Notes under the pieces: model-generated | Database searches by the model: none | Seen by the model: the letters and a program-made list of their open reading frames with translations, nothing else | Told to the model about the DNA's origin: nothing | In this document: positions 49,836 through 57,347 of the stretch, one piece after another | Numbering within the stretch: the stretch's first letter is position 1 | Layout of the letters: each line of letters opens with the position of its first letter | Program-made: the position numbers and the translations under genes | Source: Brevibacillus centrosporus | GTDB taxonomy: Bacteria; Bacillota; Bacilli; Brevibacillales; Brevibacillaceae | Assembly: GCF_003710815.1 (NCBI RefSeq) | Contig: NZ_RHHP01000016.1 | Location: 124,001 to 188,000, forward strand | Direction of reading: 5' to 3' | DNA: 64,000 nt

Positions 49836-49877
49836 AAAGAAAAACAGTCGCCTGGACGTGCCAGACGACTGCTTTTT
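49836..49877 (-). terminator. kamA terminator
   Basis: CAGTCGCCTGG and CCAGACGACTG form an 11-base stem with one mismatch. On minus it is followed by TTTTTCTTTT, about 14 bases beyond the kamA stop. Confidence 0.85.
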
Positions 49878-49890
49878 CAGGTGCAATCTC

Positions 49891-51261
49891 TTACTTCCCG
49901 GATACTTCTTTTGAAGCAGCATCCGATTCTACCGTTTTCTTCTGCTTTTGCTCTTTTTGCTCACTGCGCACATCAGCCAAGGATTTGACCTTCGTCGCCT
50001 TGATACGCTTGTTACGTGGCAGATCGGTAGGCTCCAGGTTGTCTGCCTCATCCTGCATAAGCGCCGCGATCCCGACCGCTTTTCCTTTGGCTGCCTGGCA
50101 GTATTCGCAGTTTTCTTCGTCGTGCTCATGATATTGCTTTGGTTCTGGATAGGAGGTAATGACACCCTCGAAGTTGCGCAGAACGACTTTATCGGATGCC
50201 TGCGAGATAATGTAGTTCGGGCTCACCGGGATTTTACCGCCGCCGTGTGGAGCATCGACTACGAAGGTTGGTACAGCGTAGCCAGAGGTATGGCCACGCA
50301 GGTGTTCAATGATCTCGATACCTTTGCTGACAGGTGCGCGGAAGTGGCCGATCCCCTCTGACAGGTCGCATTGATAGATATAGTATGGACGGACGCGGAT
50401 TTTCACCAGATCCTGCATCAGTTTTTTCATCGTATTGGGGCAATCGTTGATACCAGCCAGAATAACAGCTTGGTTCCCCAGCGGCACACCTGCGTTCGCT
50501 AGCATCTCACAGGCCTGTTTTGCTTCCAGTGTAATTTCTTTTGGATGGTTAAAGTGTGTGTTTAGCCAAACTGGGTGATACTTTTTCAGGATATTGCACA
50601 GGTTTTCGGTGATGCGTTGTGGGAATACCACAGGCGCACGAGTACCGATACGGATGATTTCCACGTGCTCGATTTCACGCAGGCTGCTGATGATGTATTC
50701 GAGTACACGGTCGTTGATCAAGAGACCGTCTCCACCGGACAAAAGAACGTCACGGATTTCTGGAGTACGACGAATATAGTCAATACAAGCATCCAGCTGT
50801 TTCTTTGGCACGCCCATTCCGATCTGGCCGGAGAAGCGGCGACGAGTACAGTAACGGCAGTACATCGAGCATTGGTTGGTTACCAGAAACAGGACGCGGT
50901 CTGGATAGCGGTGAGTCAGACCAGGAACAGGAGAATCCTCGTCTTCGTGAAGCGGGTCTTCCATGTCGTATTTGGTGCGGACCATTTCCGAGGAAAGCGG
51001 AACGGACTGCATGCGTACAGGATCGCTCGGATCATCTGGATCCATCAGGCTGGCGTAGTAAGGAGTGATGTTCAATGGGATGGTCTGGGTGGAAATACGT
51101 ACGCCTTCTTCTTCTTCAGGAGTCAGATTGACTACCAGCTTGAGGTCATCTACGGTTTTAATGGTGTGGGTCAGCTGCCACATCCAGTCATTCCACTGTT
51201 CGTCGGTAACGTCTTTCCAGAGCTCAATATCGCGCCAATTGCGCTTCGTTACTACTGCCAT
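49891..51261 (-). CDS. kamA: Lysine 2,3-aminomutase
   Basis: This radical-SAM, PLP-dependent enzyme makes L-beta-lysine from L-lysine, an early step of lysine degradation. The cluster motif is NQCSMYCRYC (Cys131, 135, 138), and the PLP lysine is Lys343 in APHGGGKIPVSP. The C-terminal Cys pair is ENCEYC. Residues after about 410 form a charged tail rich in Lys, Glu and Gln that is longer than in Clostridium enzymes. The length is 456. The start is ATG at 51261 after AGGGGATG. A sigma-54 promoter lies about 62 bases upstream. Without neighbouring lysine-fermentation genes, the product might instead feed another pathway. Confidence 0.94.
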   Translation of the reverse strand: MAVVTKRNWRDIELWKDVTDEQWNDWMWQLTHTIKTVDDLKLVVNLTPEEEEGVRISTQTIPLNITPYYASLMDPDDPSDPVRMQSVPLSSEMVRTKYDMEDPLHEDEDSPVPGLTHRYPDRVLFLVTNQCSMYCRYCTRRRFSGQIGMGVPKKQLDACIDYIRRTPEIRDVLLSGGDGLLINDRVLEYIISSLREIEHVEIIRIGTRAPVVFPQRITENLCNILKKYHPVWLNTHFNHPKEITLEAKQACEMLANAGVPLGNQAVILAGINDCPNTMKKLMQDLVKIRVRPYYIYQCDLSEGIGHFRAPVSKGIEIIEHLRGHTSGYAVPTFVVDAPHGGGKIPVSPNYIISQASDKVVLRNFEGVITSYPEPKQYHEHDEENCEYCQAAKGKAVGIAALMQDEADNLEPTDLPRNKRIKATKVKSLADVRSEQKEQKQKKTVESDAASKEVSGK

Positions 51262-51322
51262 GGTTTGTTACATCCCCTCTCGTCAATAGTGAAGCAATTG
51301 TCATTCACTCGTTGAACAAGAG

Positions 51323-51339
51323 ATGCAAGGGTCGTGCCA
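51323..51339 (-). promoter_or_regulatory. Sigma-54 promoter of kamA
   Basis: On minus, TGGCAC-GACCC-TTGCAT is a near-perfect -24/-12 element (consensus TGGCAC-N5-TTGCW). The expected start is near 51311, giving a leader of about 50 bases. The divergent context and the adjacent activator gene fit. Confidence 0.88.
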
Positions 51340-51428
51340 ATCAAATCAAAAAATTTAGAAAATAAGGAATAGAGCGGTTTGTCGGCCTCCAGCTGTGCTT
51401 TGCGCTCCTGCTTCCCCTCTAATTAGTA

Positions 51429-51444
51429 TGCCGAAATTTCGGCA
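51429..51444. promoter_or_regulatory. Upstream activating palindrome for kamA
   Basis: TGCCGAAATTTCGGCA is a perfect 16-base palindrome about 95 bases upstream of the sigma-54 promoter, the normal enhancer distance. An almost identical site, TGCCGAATATTCGGCA, precedes the activator gene. Confidence 0.78.
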
Positions 51445-51445
51445 G

Positions 51446-52870
51446 TTAATTGAGAGGGTTTGCCCGTTGATTCAGCTTGTATTGCAGGGTCTGCCGCGGA
51501 ATTCCTAGCAGCTTGGCTGCTCGAAGGACGTTTCCCTCCGTCGTTTTCATGGCATCCTGAATTACGTGCTCCTCTATCTCCTTCAATAGATCCGGGAGAG
51601 TTCTGCCTGCTCCGGGCTGCAGCAGATTTGTCGGGACGACCTGCTCCGCCTCGCTTTGTCCCAACGGCCGCTCCAGCAAGTGCGGCGGCAAATGCTCCAT
51701 GTCAATCGTAGTACCTTCGACCATGTTCATCGCTGCCTCTACGACATGCTCCAATTCCCGCACGTTTCCTGGCCACGAATAGGAACGAAACAAACGATCC
51801 ACCTCGCTGCTGAAAGCCCGTACGTTCATGCCAAACTGCTGATTGAATTTCTCGAGAAAATGGTTCGACAATAGATGGATATCTTCCCTGCGATTTCGCA
51901 GCGGTGGCAGCTCAAACGATACCACGTTGATGCGATAGTACAAGTCCGTACGCATCAGCCCTTGCTGAACAAGCTTTTGCGGAGGCTCGTTGACGGCTGC
52001 GATCACACGAACGTCGACTTTGCTTTGCTGACTGCCGCCGATCCTGCGAATCTGCCCATCCTGCAATACCCGAAGCAGCTTTGCCTGTAAATCCAGCGGC
52101 ATGCTGTTCAGCTCATCCAAAAACAATGTCCCTCCATCTGCTAGCTCAAACAGACCCGGTCTGTCATCTGCCCCCGTGAAGCTCCCTTTCGTTGTACCGA
52201 ATAACAGGCTTTCCAATAACGACGAAGGGAGCGCCGCACAGTTTTGCGCAATAAAGGGCTTGCTGCTGCGTGACGACGCTTGGTGAATCGACTGGACGAA
52301 CAATTCCTTACCAGTACCCGTCTCTCCGTAAATCAACACGGGCGAGGAAGTACGAGCGGCCCTGCGAGCACGATCTTTCACCAGATCCATCTGCTCGCTG
52401 CAGGTCAAAATATCATCAAAGTGAAAGGAGAGCCCATCCTTTTGGTTCTTGGTTCGCTTGGGCTTGCTGATCTTCGCCTGCAAATCGACCAGTCGCTCCG
52501 ACAATTCTTTCAGCTTTCCGATATCCTTGGCTACTTCGACTGCTCCAACCAGCCTTTTGCCAACGCGCACAGGCAAGGTCGTATTGATCGTTTCCACCCT
52601 GACGCCTTTCCAGTTTTTATAGACCTGCGGCTGATTATAGATCGATTCGCCGCTGTCTATGACCCGGAGCAAAGTACTGGATTCACGATCCAGCGAAGGA
52701 AATACCTCTAATAACGGCTTTCCCAGCACCTCCTCCGAGGTGAGGCCATCGAGCTTGGAGGCTACGTGATTGTAAAAAATCGTGATTCCGTTTGCGTCTA
52801 CCACGTGTATTCCTTCATCAATCGCTCCCAGAATTGCCTGCAACATTTCTACTGTATCTGACAAAGGCAT
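51446..52870 (-). CDS. Sigma-54-dependent enhancer-binding regulator (PAS-AAA-Fis), KamR-like
   Basis: This 474-residue activator has a PAS domain (about residues 8-115) and an AAA+ domain with Walker A GETGTGKE (182-189), the sigma-54 contact loop GSFTGA (229-234, Ser in place of the usual Ala) and Walker B GGTLFLDE (246-253). A Fis-type helix-turn-helix is at the end (NVLRAAKLLGIPRQTLQYKL). The start is ATG at 52870 (MPLSDTVEMLQAIL) after AAAGGAG. It ends just before the palindrome upstream of kamA. By position it should switch on kamA in response to a ligand of the PAS domain. In B. thuringiensis a comparable regulator (KamR) controls the lysine aminomutase operon. Confidence 0.9.
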   Translation of the reverse strand: MPLSDTVEMLQAILGAIDEGIHVVDANGITIFYNHVASKLDGLTSEEVLGKPLLEVFPSLDRESSTLLRVIDSGESIYNQPQVYKNWKGVRVETINTTLPVRVGKRLVGAVEVAKDIGKLKELSERLVDLQAKISKPKRTKNQKDGLSFHFDDILTCSEQMDLVKDRARRAARTSSPVLIYGETGTGKELFVQSIHQASSRSSKPFIAQNCAALPSSLLESLLFGTTKGSFTGADDRPGLFELADGGTLFLDELNSMPLDLQAKLLRVLQDGQIRRIGGSQQSKVDVRVIAAVNEPPQKLVQQGLMRTDLYYRINVVSFELPPLRNRREDIHLLSNHFLEKFNQQFGMNVRAFSSEVDRLFRSYSWPGNVRELEHVVEAAMNMVEGTTIDMEHLPPHLLERPLGQSEAEQVVPTNLLQPGAGRTLPDLLKEIEEHVIQDAMKTTEGNVLRAAKLLGIPRQTLQYKLNQRANPLN

Positions 52871-52911
52871 CCGCGTACTCACTCCTTTAAGCCCATGCTG
52901 CCAAAAAATCA

Positions 52912-53346
52912 TCACAATGCCGAATATTCGGCACATTTCATTTTTAGTGATCGAGAGCGCAGCCTGTGTATTTGCACCGCAAGCATGCCCGTGTATATTA
53001 GGTGTCCCAGCACCCAAATCAAAAAAGCCATCCATGATAAATCCGCGCCGCTGAGAAAACTGAATGGGAAAAATAGAAGGGCAAAGGCCAGCATCCAGTA
53101 CAAGCTGAATTTGATCTCCCGCCCTTTGCCGGACCGAGGATAGACGAATACCCACACACAGGCGATCGCCACACTAATGAGAAGATGGATCAACAGCTCC
53201 ACGACAGACGGGAGGTTTTCCATGCCGGGAACATACCCAACATCGATCAGCACCGAGAATGTCCGCGTACCAAACAGTCCATCACACAAAGCTAAAAATC
53301 CTGCAAGAACGAGACCAGCCAGGAGTCCGTTACCCACTACGAACAT
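52912..53346 (-). CDS. Small integral membrane protein of unknown function
   Basis: These 144 residues have four hydrophobic segments (starting FVVGNGLLAGLVLAGFLALCD, then LLIHLLISVAIACVWVFVYP, LYWMLAFALLFFPFSF and AFLIWVLGHLIYTGMLAV). The start is ATG at 53346 after AAAGGAGG. I do not recognise the family. Its last codons overlap the palindrome at 52919-52934, which may control the activator gene downstream. The pair could form an operon, though no functional link is visible. Confidence 0.78.
   Translation of the reverse strand: MFVVGNGLLAGLVLAGFLALCDGLFGTRTFSVLIDVGYVPGMENLPSVVELLIHLLISVAIACVWVFVYPRSGKGREIKFSLYWMLAFALLFFPFSFLSGADLSWMAFLIWVLGHLIYTGMLAVQIHRLRSRSLKMKCAEYSAL
52919..52934. promoter_or_regulatory. 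Second activator palindrome, upstream of the sigma-54 regulator gene
   Basis: TGCCGAATATTCGGCA differs from the kamA site only in its two central bases. It lies about 50 bases before the regulator start codon, which suggests autoregulation. Confidence 0.75.
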
Positions 53347-53395
53347 CAAGCAAACCTCCTTTTCTTCCTGAAGGAGTACTTCCATTGTACGTGTA

Positions 53396-53420
53396 GAAAA
53401 CCGCCCTTGCCAAGGACGGC
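53396..53420 (-). terminator. ywiB terminator
   Basis: On minus, CCGTCCTT-GGC-AAGGGCGG is followed by TTTTC, directly after the ywiB stop. Confidence 0.75.
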
Positions 53421-53426
53421 TTATTT

Positions 53427-53837
53427 TTATTGGATTTGTATCGTCAGCTCGTGTTCACCGGCATATTGCTCGTTCATCCACAACTGATAAGCCAATTCCA
53501 CGCGTGCAGGCATCTGCTGTTCGTAGCGAATCCGCAGCCTGTTGGTATGCGTTTCCATGGCGAATGGACCATACGGACTTTGATAGCTGGCATGGGTGCT
53601 CGCCCCTTTTTCAAACTGCTGGCGCGTAGAAACCCCGCCCTGCCGAACAAGCGTGATGGATTGCTCCGTCAGCTTGAGAGTCGTGCTGACTTCTCCCGCT
53701 CCTTCTACCTGCTCTTTATAGGTCAAATACCAGGCCCCGATCTTTTGTACGCATTTTCCTTCATAGGTATGAGTCGTCTCCTCCCATTCACCATCGACCC
53801 GGTGTTTGGCAGTCAATTCGATTTTCACATCTTGCAT
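53427..53837 (-). CDS. ywiB: DUF1934 protein YwiB
   Basis: This is a small beta-barrel protein of the DUF1934 (YwiB) family, a lipocalin-like fold with no known ligand. Recognisable parts are YEGKCVQKIGAWYLTYKEQ, TTLKLTEQSITLVRQGGVSTRQQFEKG and the C-terminal RVELAYQLWMNEQYAGEHELTIQI. The start is uncertain: ATG at 53837 gives 136 residues and ATG at 53876 gives 149; neither SD is strong. It follows the MFS gene by about 65 bases. Confidence 0.82.
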   Translation of the reverse strand: MQDVKIELTAKHRVDGEWEETTHTYEGKCVQKIGAWYLTYKEQVEGAGEVSTTLKLTEQSITLVRQGGVSTRQQFEKGASTHASYQSPYGPFAMETHTNRLRIRYEQQMPARVELAYQLWMNEQYAGEHELTIQIQ

Positions 53838-53901
53838 AATCGCTTCCACACTCCACTTTTTCTTCCTGTCCACCATCGTTTACATCCGTTCATTTTACCC
53901 T

Positions 53902-55146
53902 TCAACTCTCTTCGCTTGCAACAGCAGCCTGAGTGGAAGCTTCTGCGAGCATGGACCGCATCGTGATGGCGATACCGACAGCAGCCAGCAGCAGCAGTCC
54001 TGCCAAGACCAAATATCCCGCACCCGCCCCAGTATAATCAATCATCGTGGTAAAGCCACCAATCAACACCAAGCGCATCATCATGCCGACGGAATTGAAA
54101 AAGCTCATGACCCGCCCCATAAAGTGCTTCGGAACGATGGTCATATAGAGGGACTGTCTGATCAGCCGCACCGAAGCGTTACACCAGCCGTAGACCATAT
54201 AGGAAGCAACCAGCGCCCATCCATACGGCAATGAAACCATCGCTACGATCACGATAGCGAATAGCAGCGTGTTGCCGACAATCGCCGAGAGCTGCCCCAT
54301 TTTCGCTACGAGAAGAGATACGAGGATACCCGCTGCTACGGCCCCAATCGCATAGGCCATTTCACCAAGGGAAAAGATCGAGACATCCGCCTTCAGGGTC
54401 TGACTCACATAGACCGGCTTTAACAGATTGCTCGCCATGATTGCGATGAAAGGCATCATTGCGGAAATGCCAAAGACCATAAACCCTCGTTTCTCCCGTA
54501 TGTACCGCCAGCTTTGCCCGAGCTGTCCCAGCCAGTTTACTCCTTGGTTTGCTTTTGCCTCGCCCTCTAGCGTGAAAGTATACTTCATGGTGGACAAAAG
54601 TCCAAAGGCAAACAGATACGTCAAGGCGTTAAAGAGGATTACGATATGCAATCCGTACGAGTTTAACAAGAATCCGGCAACCCCGCCTGCAAGAACAGAT
54701 GCCGTCTGTCCTTCAATCTCAAGCAGGCTATTGATGCTATTGTAATGCCTTGGTTCAAAGCCCTCCTGAACCAGCGCAGATTGAGCCGGGTAATGAATTT
54801 GATACATAAAAGTCGTCACGAGATAAATGGCGATCAGCATCCACTCCACGTACGAGCCGAAAAATCCCCAAATAGCCAAGGCTCCTAACACACTAAAGCC
54901 GATCAGGTTCTCCACCAGCAGCATTTTTTTGCGGGAGAAACGATCGATCAATGTACCGATGTACGGGCCAATAAAGAACATGAGCACCGCAGAAGTGAAC
55001 ATCGTGCTGCCCAACAGCTGGGCGGATCCAGTCTTTTCTACCAGGTACCATGCAATCCCGATCATCGTCATGCCTTGACCAAACCCGGAAAACAAGTTGG
55101 AGAAAAACAGTTTGCGAAAATCTACGTTCGCGAATACCTCTTTCAT
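53902..55146 (-). CDS. Major facilitator superfamily transporter
   Basis: These 414 residues have about 11-12 membrane helices and the MFS loop motif GTLIDRFSRKKMLLVENLIG between helices 2 and 3. It belongs to the drug-efflux-like MFS group typified by FSNLFSGFGQGMTMIGIAWYLVE. The start is ATG at 55146 (MKEVFANVDFRKLFF) after GGGGAG. The substrate cannot be told from sequence. The AT-rich inverted pattern near 55205-55230 may belong to its promoter. Confidence 0.88.
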   Translation of the reverse strand: MKEVFANVDFRKLFFSNLFSGFGQGMTMIGIAWYLVEKTGSAQLLGSTMFTSAVLMFFIGPYIGTLIDRFSRKKMLLVENLIGFSVLGALAIWGFFGSYVEWMLIAIYLVTTFMYQIHYPAQSALVQEGFEPRHYNSINSLLEIEGQTASVLAGGVAGFLLNSYGLHIVILFNALTYLFAFGLLSTMKYTFTLEGEAKANQGVNWLGQLGQSWRYIREKRGFMVFGISAMMPFIAIMASNLLKPVYVSQTLKADVSIFSLGEMAYAIGAVAAGILVSLLVAKMGQLSAIVGNTLLFAIVIVAMVSLPYGWALVASYMVYGWCNASVRLIRQSLYMTIVPKHFMGRVMSFFNSVGMMMRLVLIGGFTTMIDYTGAGAGYLVLAGLLLLAAVGIAITMRSMLAEASTQAAVASEES

Positions 55147-55244
55147 CGGATACAACTCCCCGTCACAGCTTCTCGAGATCATCGTACCTTTATAATTATA
55201 TTTTGTAAACAAAAATGTTTAAAAATATTCTGCAATCGAAATTG

Positions 55245-55283
55245 GAAACAAAAACGCCCCCGGAGTAGGTATCCGGAGACGTA
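55245..55283 (-). terminator. speB terminator
   Basis: On minus, ACGTCTCCGGA and TCCGGGGGCGT pair around TACCTAC and are followed by TTTTTG, about 14 bases past the speB stop. Confidence 0.85.
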
Positions 55284-55296
55284 TATTGATCGTCTG

Positions 55297-56166
55297 TTAT
55301 TTTACAAAGCTCAGCAGCAGCTCGCGCACGATTTTGGATGCAACGATTTGCGTCATTTCACTGTGGTCGTATACAGGCGCTACCTCTACCAGGTCGCAGC
55401 CGATTACGTTTGCCCCGTTGTTTGCCATGAAATGAATCGTGTCCAATAGCTCGCGGGAAGTGATGCCGCCTGCTTCTGTCGTACCTGTACCTGGCGCGTG
55501 AGCCGGATCGAGTACATCGATGTCGATCGTCAGGTAAATCGGGCGGTTGCCGATCGTTGGCAGCACCTTTTTTACTGGCTCCAGCACATCGAATTTTGTC
55601 AGGTGCATGTTTTCCTTCGCCCACTCGAACTCTTCGCGCATACCGCTGCGAATACCGAACGAGTACACGTTTTTTCCACCGATCAGGTTGCACACCTTTT
55701 TGATCGGAGTGGAGTGGGAGTACTGATAGCCCTCGTAGTTGTCACGCAGGTCTGTGTGCGCGTCAAAGTGGAAAACGACCATATCCTTGTACTTTTCATA
55801 AACCGCTTGGAAAACGGGCCAGGAAACCAAGTGCTCTCCGCCCAATCCGAGTGGGAACTTGCCATCTTTCAGGATCTTCGCCACGAAATTGCGGATCATG
55901 TCCAGGCTGCCTTCCACATTCCCGAAAGGAAGCGGAATATCGCCTGCATCAAAGTACTTGATGTCTTCCAGAAGTCTGTCGAGGTACGGGCTGTACTCTT
56001 CCAGACCGATGGATACTTCACGGATACGGGCAGGGCCGAAACGGGAGCCTGGACGGAAGCTAACCGTCCAGTCCATTGGCATTCCGTAAATAACCGCTTG
56101 GCTCTCTTCGTAGTTTCCGTGGCTACGGATGAAGACATTGCCAGAGTATGCTTCGTCAAATCGCAT
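55297..56166 (-). CDS. speB: Agmatinase
   Basis: Agmatinase hydrolyses agmatine to putrescine and urea. All manganese motifs are present: GGEHLVSW, FDAHTDLRD and TIDIDVLDPAHAPGTGTTEAGG. It is 289 residues. The start is ATG at 56166, 20 bases after the speE stop, so the two form an operon for making spermidine. The arginine decarboxylase that feeds it is not in the window. Confidence 0.96.
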   Translation of the reverse strand: MRFDEAYSGNVFIRSHGNYEESQAVIYGMPMDWTVSFRPGSRFGPARIREVSIGLEEYSPYLDRLLEDIKYFDAGDIPLPFGNVEGSLDMIRNFVAKILKDGKFPLGLGGEHLVSWPVFQAVYEKYKDMVVFHFDAHTDLRDNYEGYQYSHSTPIKKVCNLIGGKNVYSFGIRSGMREEFEWAKENMHLTKFDVLEPVKKVLPTIGNRPIYLTIDIDVLDPAHAPGTGTTEAGGITSRELLDTIHFMANNGANVIGCDLVEVAPVYDHSEMTQIVASKIVRELLLSFVK

Positions 56167-56186
56167 GCTTCGTCGTCCTCCTCCGA

Positions 56187-57026
56187 TTAGTCGCGTGTCA
56201 GCTCAGCCACGAAGTTTGGCAGCTTGAAGACAGCGTGGTGAAGGTCTGCATTGTAGTATTTAGTGCCAACATCTTTGATTTTCGCCGGATCTACTTCCAA
56301 TGGATCATGCTGCTTGGAAGCGATCGTGAAGCTCCACAGACCGGATGGATAGGTCGGGATGCTGCAAGTATAGAGACGGGTTACCGGGAAGATCGATTTC
56401 AGGTCTTTGAATACGCGCTTGATCAGCTCGCGGTTGAACCAAGGAGATTCTGTTTGAGCAACCATGATACCATCTGGTTTCAGTGCATCATGGATACCTT
56501 GGTAGAAGCCTTTTTCGAACAAGCCTACAGCTGGTCCTACTGGCTCCGTGGAGTCAACCATGATCACATCGTATTCGCCTTTGTGGTCATGAATGTGCTT
56601 GATACCGTCGATTACTTGCACGTCCACGCGGGAGTTGCCCGTCAGCGCGCTTGCGATCTCAGGGAAATATTTTTTGCAGGACTCAATTACGCCACCGTCG
56701 ATTTCAGCCAAAACCGCTTTTTCCACGGATGGATGCTTCACGATTTCGCGGATCGCTCCGCCGTCTCCGCCGCCTACAACCAGAACTTTTTTCGGGTTCG
56801 GGTGCGTGTTCAGCGCTACGTGAGTAATCATCTCATGGTAAACAAACTCATCGACATCGGTGGTCATAACCATGCCGTCGAGCACCAACATGCGTCCAAA
56901 TTGCTTGGTAGTAATCACATCGATTTGTTGAAACTCGGTTTTTTCACTGTATAGGGTGTCTGTAATTTTCGTTGTAATCCCGTGATTTTCCGTTTGTTTC
57001 TCGGTGTACCACAATTCCATGTTCAT
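56187..57026 (-). CDS. speE: Spermidine synthase
   Basis: SpeE transfers aminopropyl from decarboxylated SAM to putrescine. Signature blocks: [35 protein letters not shown] and [14 protein letters not shown] (with the catalytic Asp). The start is ATG at 57026 ([11 protein letters not shown]), 10 bases after AAGGAGG; the frame is open to 57113. It is 279 residues. It is divergent from pbpG, as in Bacillus. Confidence 0.96.
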   Translation of the reverse strand: MNMELWYTEKQTENHGITTKITDTLYSEKTEFQQIDVITTKQFGRMLVLDGMVMTTDVDEFVYHEMITHVALNTHPNPKKVLVVGGGDGGAIREIVKHPSVEKAVLAEIDGGVIESCKKYFPEIASALTGNSRVDVQVIDGIKHIHDHKGEYDVIMVDSTEPVGPAVGLFEKGFYQGIHDALKPDGIMVAQTESPWFNRELIKRVFKDLKSIFPVTRLYTCSIPTYPSGLWSFTIASKQHDPLEVDPAKIKDVGTKYYNADLHHAVFKLPNFVAELTRD

Positions 57027-57067
57027 GGTTATGTAACCTCCTTCAAGTAACCGCATGCATGTATTTT

Positions 57068-57090
57068 GAAGGCTTGACGATCGCAAGCCT
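57068..57090 (-). promoter_or_regulatory. Hairpin in the speE leader
   Basis: AAGGCTTG and CAAGCCTT are perfect complements around ACGATCG, about 42 bases before the speE ATG. No T-run follows, so a regulatory or stabilising role is possible but unproven. Confidence 0.4.
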
Positions 57091-57252
57091 TTTGGTGCAA
57101 CCTTAGCATCCAAGGAAAATGGTCAGGCTTTCACTCTTTGGTTCGAGTTGCGCTGGTACTATCAGCCATTCGCATAGTACAAGAAAATTATAGTGGCTGT
57201 CCTTCAAAATGCAAGGTTTTTTTGGGCAGGCTTCCTTTCATTGGCTTAGCAA

Positions 57253-57282
57253 GTTTATCCAACGATTTGCTGACCCATACTA
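57253..57282 (+). promoter_or_regulatory. Probable forespore (sigma-F/G) promoter of pbpG
   Basis: GTTTA (57253-57257), 16 bases, then CCCATACTA (57274-57282), about 65 bases before the pbpG start. It matches the spoIIR element (GTTTG-N16-CCCATACTG), and CATACTA also fits a sigma-G -10. Confidence 0.55.
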
Positions 57283-57347
57283 GGAATAACTTGTGTCTTA
57301 GTATGCCCCGATTCTTACAAACCATCGGGAGAAAGGAGGAAAGACAC

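Noticed and set aside
52870..52919. Sigma-54 promoter before the activator gene itself
   Set aside because: TGGCAG is present, but the -12 TTGC is not at the right spacing and the site would overlap the ribosome-binding region.
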